Position numbers and translations under genes: made by a program | The notes under the pieces: model-generated | What the model saw: the letters and a program-made list of their open reading frames with translations, nothing else | What the model was told of the DNA's origin: nothing | Database searches by the model: none | NCBI GenBank assembly: GCA_018662715.1 | Contig: JABJFP010000113.1 | Span: 1 to 8,910, forward strand | DNA: 8,910 bases | Source: Methanobacteriota archaeon | Lineage (GTDB): Archaea; Thermoplasmatota; Poseidoniia; Poseidoniales; Poseidoniaceae | Direction of reading: 5' to 3' | Shown here: piece by piece, positions 1 to 6,184 of the stretch | Layout of the letters: the number at the start of each line of letters is the position of its first letter | How positions within the stretch are numbered: the stretch's first letter is position 1

Positions 1-1
1 A

Positions 2-1702
2 GCGGTTGAAGGAATATCAACACCAGTTGACTGGGACCCATTTGACCTCGATGGTGATGGAACAATTGACAGACTCCTCATCTTACACACTTCAAAGGGA
101 CAAGAAGAAAACCCTGGAGTAAAGAATCGGATTTGGAGCCATTTCACTCATTTCGACTCACCCATAAATGTTGCAGAAGGTCATACTGTTGAGCATTATA
201 CGATGGCAAGCCTACAAACAGGAACGAGTGGAATCGGGACCATAATGCATGAAATGATGCACCAAATGGGGGCTGTTGACCTTTATCCAGTACATGATGA
301 TTCATCATTCCAAACCTGGAAGGGATTGGGAGACTGGGACGTTATGGCGAGTGGAAATTGGAATGGTGGAGGCTTGTGGCCTGCCCTTCCGAGCGGTGGA
401 ATCCTCGATATGATTGGTGCTAATCGCACCGTTGAACTCGACTTAACCTGGCCGAGCGATAGTGTTTCACCATGCATCGGACCGACAATAACACTTGATG
501 GGACAAGTGATTCGGGTGATGTTCTCAAGGTCCCTATTGGGGAAGATGAATCCATCTACATTGAACGACGAAGCGATTCAGGTTACGATACCCGGCTGCC
601 TGGATCGGGTATTCTCGTGACCTATAGCGACAGCTCGGCTGGAAACATTGACAGGAATGAAGTCAACACAAACCCGAATTTTCCATTTCTAATGGTCATA
701 GAAGCTGATGGTCAACAAGACCTCGTAAGCGGAAGCAATGAGGGAGAACAATCTGACCTTTTCAGTAATGGTTCAAATTTCGGAGCAGAAGGGATTCAAA
801 TCCGAACTCATGATGGTGTTTTAGTTGGCTGGACGGCATCCATAAGTGGCGATGACAGTCAAAATATCACCTTTACATCGACAAATTGCTCCCCTTCATT
901 TGAATTGGATTTACCAGATTATAGCGCCACTCTATTACCAAATGCCACAATACCAGTTGACCTAAATCACCCTGGACCGTGCACAAGTAATCTCACCTCA
1001 TCAGATGGAAGGGGAATTTCCATAGTTCAGAATTCATTGGATAGTAATGAATTTTTTCTCCAATTCACCCAAGGAGGTATGGCGAACTCTCTCACAATAG
1101 TTGAAGGAAATATTCAATGTGACAATGATGGATCATACCACATAATTTATCCAGTGCTCACTCTAAACAGAATACCAATTGAGGCATCATTCAAAGCAGA
1201 TATTTCTTCGGTAGAACCCTCAATAATTTCTGTCCCAATTGCTTCGCTCGGAGAAAATATCCAACGTATTTCAGTTGAAATTGAAGGACCACTTTCACGA
1301 ATCGCTGAAGCGGATGATTTTGTTCTCCTCAGCACAAACGGGTCATATGAACTTAACATTCAACCAAACGGTCTCTTGAGCGATAATATGCTTGTTCGTG
1401 GAGAACTCATACTATCAACTGAAGAAGGTGGGGAATGGGTGATTCTAGTTGAATTAAGCGCTTCGGACGAGGATGATATGTTGTTGTCAGAATGGCGAAC
1501 ACCGGGCCGTGTCCTTGGGATTGCGGGTATGCTTATCGGAATCTACCTCGTATTGGGATTACGCCAAAATAAACCCCCTAGAGAATCAAAAGACGATCAG
1601 CCTAAACCTACCAACCAAATTGAGCAGGAAGAGATTCCATCAGACAATGTTGACCCATGGGGCAGGCCCGTGGACCGGATGAACGATTCATACACCGATT
1701 GA
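2..1702 (+). CDS. M6-like zinc metalloprotease with C-terminal membrane anchor (5' partial)
   Basis: Frame 2 is open from the left edge, so the N-terminus and any signal peptide lie outside the window; ATG 203 is internal. Visible in order: a Ca-binding-like DLDGDGTID (about nt 47-73); the zinc site HEMMHQMGAVD (nt 248-280), which fits HExxHxxGxxD with two His, a catalytic Glu and a likely third ligand Asp; and LGDWDVMASGNWNG (about nt 326-367), a hallmark of the M6 (immune inhibitor A) family just after the zinc site. A long beta-rich, Ser/Asn-rich region with paired Cys follows. Near the end there is one hydrophobic segment (about nt 1511-1561) and then a charged tail ending DPWGRPVDRMNDSYTD. 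Family knowledge: M6 enzymes are secreted endopeptidases. Inference: this one is exported and anchored by its C-terminal helix, degrading protein at the cell surface. Its stop overlaps the convergent endA stop by 15 bases. The family call is strong; the substrate is unknown. Confidence 0.88.
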   Translation, partial: AVEGISTPVDWDPFDLDGDGTIDRLLILHTSKGQEENPGVKNRIWSHFTHFDSPINVAEGHTVEHYTMASLQTGTSGIGTIMHEMMHQMGAVDLYPVHDDSSFQTWKGLGDWDVMASGNWNGGGLWPALPSGGILDMIGANRTVELDLTWPSDSVSPCIGPTITLDGTSDSGDVLKVPIGEDESIYIERRSDSGYDTRLPGSGILVTYSDSSAGNIDRNEVNTNPNFPFLMVIEADGQQDLVSGSNEGEQSDLFSNGSNFGAEGIQIRTHDGVLVGWTASISGDDSQNITFTSTNCSPSFELDLPDYSATLLPNATIPVDLNHPGPCTSNLTSSDGRGISIVQNSLDSNEFFLQFTQGGMANSLTIVEGNIQCDNDGSYHIIYPVLTLNRIPIEASFKADISSVEPSIISVPIASLGENIQRISVEIEGPLSRIAEADDFVLLSTNGSYELNIQPNGLLSDNMLVRGELILSTEEGGEWVILVELSASDEDDMLLSEWRTPGRVLGIAGMLIGIYLVLGLRQNKPPRESKDDQPKPTNQIEQEEIPSDNVDPWGRPVDRMNDSYTD

Positions 1703-2800
1703 ACGGCGAATACTCAGGAATCTCCAAGAATCTTCGTCAGGGATTGCGCACAGCCATCGTTTATTCACACCTTCAGCAAGACGAACGGAAAGACATACTC
1801 CTTCCCATGTCTCAGCAGCCATAACAACCGGTTGGACGAGCCATGGAGCGTGTTCGGCGTTAATCTCGGTCTCATAAACTCTCCATTTACATCCATATTT
1901 GAAGCCAGGTCGGAGGAGTAAACGTTGAGCAGCAAGGTGTTGATAAAGTGAATCAGCGTTATTGTCATGCACGAGATACCTGTATTCCTCCTCACGTAGA
2001 TACCTTCCCGAAAGATGGGGTATTCCAAATGCTGGCAACGCCCATTTCAAATCATCAGAGATGAAGTAGCCTCCTTCAAGAGCAACACCTTGATTGAGAG
2101 AATCAATGAGTTCGGCGGATTCATTTTCTGACAAATCATCTGGAACACGCTGGTCTCCATCCGGTAATTCATGAGAGAGCATGTAGATTGTAAGATCCAA
2201 TTCATCATCCATGACACACAATTCTGGACGATGTCCTTGGGAAACGACGGTTTCTACCCAATCTTGAAGTTCATCCCAATCGATCAAATCATGTGTCCTC
2301 TGGAATCGAATTTGACTAAATCCATCATGTTTTTTCCAGGATTCATGACGCTGCCAACGAACAGCCCATGTCGCTACGTGAAGATGAGAAAAACGTTCCT
2401 TGAGATGAGTCACTGGAACAACCAGCTCCCCACCATTCCGCATGACATCCATGACGATTATACGGGATAAAACTGAGGAATCCGTGTCGATTTGCTCACC
2501 CAACCAATCGCCATCATGCGGAAGGGGAACATGTCGGTACCAATGAGAAAACATCACTTCTTCAACAGTTAGGAGGATGCCCCCGTCTTTAGTCAATTGA
2601 CCGAGGGCACTTTTTTGATGCAGGCGTTGGGCAAGGGGAGATGGAATGTACCATAATCCATCCATCGCAACTGGACGTGGATGAGGTTTAGCAGGCGGTG
2701 CATTTGCCGACAGCGAAGAGCCAAGGGGGCGAGTTGTTCGAACCCTCGGGGTATAGGTCCTTTCTCCACGCCCCATGATAATCCCACTGGCTGCCTCCAT
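1688..2800 (-). CDS. endA: tRNA-intron splicing endonuclease, two-repeat archaeal type
   Basis: This enzyme cleaves introns from precursor tRNA at bulge-helix-bulge motifs, leaving 2',3'-cyclic phosphate ends. From ATG 2800 it has 370 residues. The C-terminal catalytic domain shows FKYGCKWRVYE, then EHAPWLV, then RLAEGVNKRW; these carry the expected catalytic Tyr309, His317 and Lys347. The N-terminal half (LGQLTKDGGILLTVEEVMFS onwards) looks like the non-catalytic repeat of the fused, homodimeric euryarchaeal form, and the length fits that form rather than the single-repeat tetramer of about 180 residues. The frame stays open upstream to an ATG at 2926, but that would overlap the divergent gene starting at 2873, so 2800 is preferred. 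ATG 2776 (MGRGERTY) is an alternative, and neither start has a strong Shine-Dalgarno. Archease, which serves the ligase step of the same pathway, lies about 2.1 kb away on the other strand. Confidence 0.9.
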   Translation of the reverse strand: MEAASGIIMGRGERTYTPRVRTTRPLGSSLSANAPPAKPHPRPVAMDGLWYIPSPLAQRLHQKSALGQLTKDGGILLTVEEVMFSHWYRHVPLPHDGDWLGEQIDTDSSVLSRIIVMDVMRNGGELVVPVTHLKERFSHLHVATWAVRWQRHESWKKHDGFSQIRFQRTHDLIDWDELQDWVETVVSQGHRPELCVMDDELDLTIYMLSHELPDGDQRVPDDLSENESAELIDSLNQGVALEGGYFISDDLKWALPAFGIPHLSGRYLREEEYRYLVHDNNADSLYQHLAAQRLLLRPGFKYGCKWRVYETEINAEHAPWLVQPVVMAAETWEGVCLSVRLAEGVNKRWLCAIPDEDSWRFLSIRRSIGV

Positions 2801-2861
2801 TTGATTTCGTCGCCTTGAACCGATTGTCCTATGTGCTACAACTGCTTGAGCAAAAACAAGC

Positions 2862-2872
2862 GGGGTGAGGAG
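2862..2872 (+). promoter_or_regulatory. Shine-Dalgarno deciding the start of the wHTH-TerB gene
   Basis: GGGGTGAGGAG lies directly before ATG 2873, with GGTGA placed 4 bases upstream of the ATG. It favours this start over ATG 2831, which would add 14 unsupported residues and has no such motif. Confidence 0.7.
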
Positions 2873-3826
2873 ATGGTTGACGGGTACTTGGGGACGCTTA
2901 CCACAGAGCAACGCTCTCTCTTGCATTTACTGAACCAAAGACTGCCAAGTGGAGGCTGGGAAGCACCCGCAGTTCTGACCCAAGCAGGAATTTCTGCAGC
3001 AGTACATGTCCAGCGAAAACATATCCCTAGAACCTTGAAACGTATGGAAAAAAATGGACTACTCAATGTTGAACAGCGGCATATCCCAGGTGGAAAACAG
3101 CGAAAGCGAGTCTACACTCTTACGGAAGTTGGAACTCAACGGGCAGAGGAACTTAAGGAACAATTTCTAAACAAAATGGTGACTCACGATTCGCAACACG
3201 TTAAGCTCGGCACATTATGGGACACTACATCACCAATCCTGGAGTTGCTCTCGCATCTTGATGAAGGAATGAACTTCTTTCAAGAAGCACTTGTATCCCC
3301 AGTCTCAAATCCAGAAGGAATGGCCTCACTCGATGCTCAATATGGTGAAGAATTGGTCCGGAGAATGTTTGCAAGGGCTTGGGAAGACGGGAAAATTACG
3401 AGGGATGAGCAATCACTCCTCAATGAAGTTGTGGAATTCCTAGGAATGCATCCTGAACGTGCTCGTAGACTCTCAAACGAAGCAAGAAAGGAACTCAAAA
3501 TTCCACCCCCGGAAGAAGTTTACTTTGATATGATTCTACAAGCTCTCGATGATGGAGAAATTATGCAAGAAGAAGTCGCATTACTCGATACCTTCCGCGT
3601 TGCATTTGGTATTGATTCTGTAACGCATAATACACTGTTGGACAAGGCGAGGAACATGCCCGTCGTATCGGAGCATTATCCTACATACGCAGAGGCAGTA
3701 AAAACTGCATATAAAGACAGGATCATAACAATGGATGAACACGCGATTCTACTGACATTGAGAAATCAGTTGAATATATCGGAATCCGAACACGACCAAA
3801 TCATGAAGGATTTGAAAGAACAATAA
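2873..3826 (+). CDS. Winged-helix regulator fused to three TerB-like helical repeats
   Basis: 317 residues from ATG 2873. Residues about 8-95 form a winged helix of the type common in archaeal regulators: AVLTQAGISAAVHVQRKHIP (recognition region), a LKRMEKNGLL helix, then a basic wing GGKQRKRVYTLTEVG. After a linker, three similar alpha-helical units follow. Each is built as A..DG.I..DE..LL..... and they are centred on EDGKITRDEQSLL (residues about 171-183), DDGEIMQEEVALL (226-238) and KDRIITMDEHAIL (281-293). These look like the TerB/EF-hand-like acidic repeats seen in tellurite-resistance TerB proteins, where they bind metal or proteins. No membrane segment is present. It is the first gene of a three-gene operon and is divergent from endA across about 72 bases. 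Inference: a DNA-binding protein whose C-terminal half senses a ligand, a metal or a partner. The DNA-binding part is well supported; the TerB relation is fold-level pattern matching. Confidence 0.72.
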   Translation: MVDGYLGTLTTEQRSLLHLLNQRLPSGGWEAPAVLTQAGISAAVHVQRKHIPRTLKRMEKNGLLNVEQRHIPGGKQRKRVYTLTEVGTQRAEELKEQFLNKMVTHDSQHVKLGTLWDTTSPILELLSHLDEGMNFFQEALVSPVSNPEGMASLDAQYGEELVRRMFARAWEDGKITRDEQSLLNEVVEFLGMHPERARRLSNEARKELKIPPPEEVYFDMILQALDDGEIMQEEVALLDTFRVAFGIDSVTHNTLLDKARNMPVVSEHYPTYAEAVKTAYKDRIITMDEHAILLTLRNQLNISESEHDQIMKDLKEQ

Positions 3827-3832
3827 CCGCTT

Positions 3833-3836
3833 GGAG
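3833..3836 (+). promoter_or_regulatory. Shine-Dalgarno deciding the start of the PfkB-like gene
   Basis: GGAG lies 8 bases before ATG 3845. The overlapping GTG at 3836 would use part of this same motif as its start codon, so ATG 3845 is the better start. Confidence 0.65.
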
Positions 3837-3844
3837 TGAACAAC

Positions 3845-4906
3845 ATGGGAATGACAGATGAAGAAGCAATGCTCCATGATGTACTCTCTGACCTCAAAGG
3901 GCACTTGCGTTCTCAAGATGAGTCTAAGATTGTACTTATTGGCGATGTCATGATGGACTGCTATATCCATGGATATGCAAATAACCTCAATTCAAGGGCC
4001 CCTGTTCCAGTACTGAGAGAGACATCAAGAGAAGAAGATGTTGGGGCAGCAGCCCACGTTGCGCGTGGATTGAAATCGATGGGAATGACAAGCCATCTCT
4101 TCGGCGTCGTGGGTGATGATTCAGCAGGATTGAGCATCATTGAATCACTTGAAGCTGAAGGTGTTTCCACAGATGGAATCGCCATCATTGAAGACCGAAT
4201 TACAACCGTTAAGACACGCATGCTTGCATCCCGTGAAAGCCTGATTCAGGAAGAACAACTACTGCTTCGTTGGGATATTGAAGAGGATGTTCCTGTCCCA
4301 CTCGTTGCATCAGAAGCACTCTATGAACAAGCCGTCAAAGATTTACAAGGTGCGTCTGCCTTAATCGTATCCGATTATGGACAGGGAGTTATCACCGACC
4401 AAGGCTCAGAAATCTTGTTTTCCAAGGCCAAAGAGATGGACCTACCCGTCATCGCAGATCCTAAATTGACGGGATTACATCGAACAGAAGGTGTAGATTG
4501 GATTTTATTTCAACACCAAGGATTGGAACTTATGCGACGCAGAGTCGGCGCATCAACTGGTGCTGAGGCTGCCGAAAAATTAATTCAACAATACAAATGG
4601 AGCCATGTAGTGGTCTTGTCAGGAGAGGCTGGAGTTACTATCTACTCGGCAGATTATGATACAGTCCATGCTCCGTGCGGACTTGTAGACCTAAGACAAA
4701 TGATTGGGCTCATTGATGCCGCTGCTGTTGCTATTGCGTTTTCACTATCAAGGAACCTGGATGTTCAATCCACTGCCTTGCTTGCGAATGCTGCGTGTGA
4801 ATGCATCCTTGCCGCTGAACGAACAGATTCATTTGTGTTAAGCCGAGAAGATTTGATTCATCGTATTGGCGAACAAGTTTGGAATCTTCAAGTGTCCAAA
4901 CGGTGA
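3845..4906 (+). CDS. PfkB/HldE-like sugar kinase homologue with degenerate active site
   Basis: 353 residues from ATG 3845. The overall order of motifs matches the kinase domain of RfaE/HldE (D-glycero-beta-D-manno-heptose 7-phosphate kinase, ribokinase/PfkB fold): VLIGDVMMDCY (about residues 30-40), SRAPVPV (50-56), FGVVGDD (86-92), VSDYGQG (175-181), ADPKLTG (204-210) and VVLSGEAGV (256-264). Several catalytic signatures are altered. The di-glycine GGAA is VGAA (66-69), the TPN segment reads FQH, and the C-terminal DxTGAGD reads DLRQMIGLID (282-291). The Asp291 base position is kept, but the anion-hole glycines are mostly lost. The gene is 18 bases after the wHTH-TerB gene and 9 bases before archease, so it is probably translated with them. 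It may be a weak kinase, a kinase with altered chemistry, or a ligand-binding pseudokinase. There is no nucleotidyltransferase domain as in full-length HldE. Confidence 0.75.
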   Translation: MGMTDEEAMLHDVLSDLKGHLRSQDESKIVLIGDVMMDCYIHGYANNLNSRAPVPVLRETSREEDVGAAAHVARGLKSMGMTSHLFGVVGDDSAGLSIIESLEAEGVSTDGIAIIEDRITTVKTRMLASRESLIQEEQLLLRWDIEEDVPVPLVASEALYEQAVKDLQGASALIVSDYGQGVITDQGSEILFSKAKEMDLPVIADPKLTGLHRTEGVDWILFQHQGLELMRRRVGASTGAEAAEKLIQQYKWSHVVVLSGEAGVTIYSADYDTVHAPCGLVDLRQMIGLIDAAAVAIAFSLSRNLDVQSTALLANAACECILAAERTDSFVLSREDLIHRIGEQVWNLQVSKR

Positions 4907-4910
4907 GGTG
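4905..4910 (+). promoter_or_regulatory. Shine-Dalgarno for archease, overlapping the upstream stop
   Basis: GAGGTG overlaps the TGA of the kinase-like gene (4904-4906) and lies 5 bases before GTG 4916. It supports the GTG start and suggests translational coupling. Confidence 0.65.
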
Positions 4911-4915
4911 ATTTC

Positions 4916-5410
4916 GTGAGTGCATGGCCCTGGCCAACAACTGCTGACGTTGCATTGAGAGCCTTCGCCCCCTCGTATGAATCTCTTCTTATTGAGTCGG
5001 CATTGGGAGTACAGACATTGTTGGCTTCACCTTCTGGCAACATTGCTGCACCAAAACAAATCAGGCACTACGGTGAATGGCGAATTCAATGCCAGCATTC
5101 TCCTCATGACAAAAGTATGTTGTTAGTAACGTGGCTAGAAGAGGTACTCTACCGACAAGAAATTCATAATCAATGGTTTCTTGACGGCGCTGTAAAAATT
5201 GAGAATCATGATACCGGCCTCACTGCAGTCGTTCAAGTCACTTGGGTAAAGGCGGAAGAAATCGAGCGAGAGTTGGAAATAAAAGCAGTTACAACTCACA
5301 AACTTGCAGTAGAGCAAATCGCTGCAGGAATCAATCTCCCACCACCTGACCCAGACGTACCAGAATTTCAAGGTCCAGGGTGGTATTGCGATGTCGTGTT
5401 CGATATTTGA
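4916..5410 (+). CDS. Archease, activator of the RtcB tRNA ligase
   Basis: 164 residues from GTG 4916. Archease-family landmarks are present in order: TADVALRAFA (residues 9-18, with Asp11 in place of the HTAD aspartate), MLLVTWLEEVLYRQE (68-82, the LLxxWLxxLLY helix), EIKAVTTHKLAV (121-132, the canonical KAVTYH block) and the C-terminal WYCDVVFDI (156-164, ending in the conserved Asp163). Family knowledge: archease helps guanylylate the ligase RtcB and broadens its nucleotide use; RtcB joins tRNA exons after EndA cleavage. The acidic residues form a Ca/Mg site. Unusual points are Thr instead of His before TAD, and a proline-rich stretch LPPPDPDVPEFQGPG (141-155) that lengthens the loop before the last strand. 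It is the last gene of the operon; its stop abuts the 3' end of the SRP RNA on the other strand. RtcB itself is not in the window. Confidence 0.88.
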   Translation: MSAWPWPTTADVALRAFAPSYESLLIESALGVQTLLASPSGNIAAPKQIRHYGEWRIQCQHSPHDKSMLLVTWLEEVLYRQEIHNQWFLDGAVKIENHDTGLTAVVQVTWVKAEEIERELEIKAVTTHKLAVEQIAAGINLPPPDPDVPEFQGPGWYCDVVFDI

Positions 5411-5712
5411 GTGGGAGTGCCAAGGGTGGACGCTCGTTCAACGAGGCCAAATCCGCAAGCTTCCTCCATCCCGACACCCCACAGCACCCATGGCTCCAGG
5501 TAGGGCTGCTCCGTTCCCGGCCTGACCTAATCCCCCGGTTATTCAGTTCCCGTTTCCTTCCGGATACGGTTCATGACACCCGAGTCATGTGGGGGCGAGA
5601 CATCAACGTCCGCCTACGGGAACCTCAAAGCCGCTCTCGCCGCCCCAAGGCGTTCAGTCCACCATAACGACGCTTTGTGGTACAGGGTACGCCGGGCTCC
5701 CCACCTATCCCA
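5411..5712 (-). ncRNA. ffs: Signal recognition particle RNA (7S), archaeal type
   Basis: Read on the minus strand, a GC-rich stretch of about 300 bases carries the full S domain in order. Helix 7 is CATGACTCGGGTGTCATG (5589-5572), with the conserved UCGGGUGUC core. Helix 6 is CCGTATCCGGAAGGAAACGG (5569-5550), closing a GGAA tetraloop, the SRP19-type hairpin. Helix 8 (5528-5498) has AGGTCAGG, then CCG-GGAA-CGG, then AGCAGCC: the invariant SRP54-binding symmetric loop and tetraloop. Helix 5 pairings include GGTGGAC/GTCCACC and CCCCAC/GTGGGG. An Alu-domain-like 5' region with GGCGTACCCTGT is present, and GTGGG near the 5' end can pair with CCCAC near the 3' end as helix 1. The ends are estimates from this pairing, within about 5-10 bases. 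The RNA scaffolds SRP54 and SRP19 for co-translational targeting to the membrane. Short open frames across the region are not genes. Confidence 0.93.
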
Positions 5713-5732
5713 TCGGGCCCTGCTGCCCAGCC

Positions 5733-5741
5733 TATATGAAA
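5733..5741 (-). promoter_or_regulatory. Probable TATA box of the SRP RNA gene
   Basis: TTTCATATA on the minus strand is centred about 25 bases upstream of the estimated SRP RNA 5' end (about 5710-5712), the expected archaeal TATA spacing. It sits in the short gap after the ccmE stop, so the RNA seems to have its own promoter. Confidence 0.45.
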
Positions 5742-5757
5742 TCAGCGTCAATGAACA

Positions 5758-6150
5758 TTATTCCAAATCTGCTTCTTCTTCATACTTTGAAGGGCAAGAT
5801 GTCTTTATTGTACTGGCGTCCAAGATGTAAGTCCCATCTTCAAACAACAGCACACCTTCAGCGTATACCGTACGGTTGTCCCCTAATCCGTTTGATACGG
5901 CCGCATCGGAGTATCTGATCTCAAGAGTATACGATTCACCTTCAAGAGTAAACATCATGGTACCGTTATCGATGCTACCATCAAGTACCTCCCCTCTAAC
6001 CGCAACTTCATTTCCGATATGCGACTCTGGGTCAAGCATGAGTTCGTCAACTGTTCGTGTAGGTACAGGGGCCTGAACAAGCACCGTAGCGAGCAAACCT
6101 AGCGACACGATGGCTCCGACAACCATCACTCGTGTTCGCCTTGACCACAT
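5758..6150 (-). CDS. ccmE: CcmE-type cytochrome c heme chaperone, Cys (CxxxY) variant
   Basis: 130 residues. One N-terminal membrane helix (about residues 8-27) follows a basic start (MWSRRTR), giving an N-in, outside-facing protein. An OB-fold-like body follows: VAVRGEVLDGSI (49-60), FTLEGESYTLEIRYSD (67-82), then VYAEGVLLFEDGTYILDAS (95-113), matching the CcmE pattern of VRG/Y.G/EG.l...G.y.A. The C-terminus reads TSCPSKYEEE: Cys119 and Tyr123 form CxxxY, in the place of the HxxxY (LAKHDENY) heme-binding motif of classical CcmE. Known: archaea and some sulfate reducers use such Cys-type CcmE in a variant System I; in the usual proteins the His forms a covalent link to heme. Start ATG 6150 has GGGGTGA 7 bases upstream (6158-6164). 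It lies 34 bases after pyrD on the same strand and is probably co-transcribed. CcmABCF are not in the window. The small size and modest similarity leave some doubt. Confidence 0.78.
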   Translation of the reverse strand: MWSRRTRVMVVGAIVSLGLLATVLVQAPVPTRTVDELMLDPESHIGNEVAVRGEVLDGSIDNGTMMFTLEGESYTLEIRYSDAAVSNGLGDNRTVYAEGVLLFEDGTYILDASTIKTSCPSKYEEEADLE

Positions 6151-6184
6151 GTATTTGTCACCCCTCTCTCCCTTAGAAACCCTT

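Noticed and set aside
2831..2872. Extension of the wHTH-TerB gene to ATG 2831 (MCYNCLSKNK), giving a CxxC.
   Set aside because: ATG 2873 has an immediate Shine-Dalgarno, and the extension contains that motif as coding sequence.
2801..2926. N-terminal extension of endA to ATG 2926.
   Set aside because: It would overlap the Shine-Dalgarno and first 54 bases of the divergent regulator gene; the added 42 residues show no family match.
5572..5589. Hairpin CATGAC/GTCATG considered as a stand-alone terminator or operator.
   Set aside because: It is helix 7 of the SRP RNA, in the right order before helices 6 and 8.
5380..5918. Three overlapping + strand open frames (5380-5667, 5573-5830, 5589-5918).
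   Set aside because: They cover the SRP RNA or the ccmE antisense strand, have compositionally odd translations (Arg/Pro/Ser-rich), and match no family.
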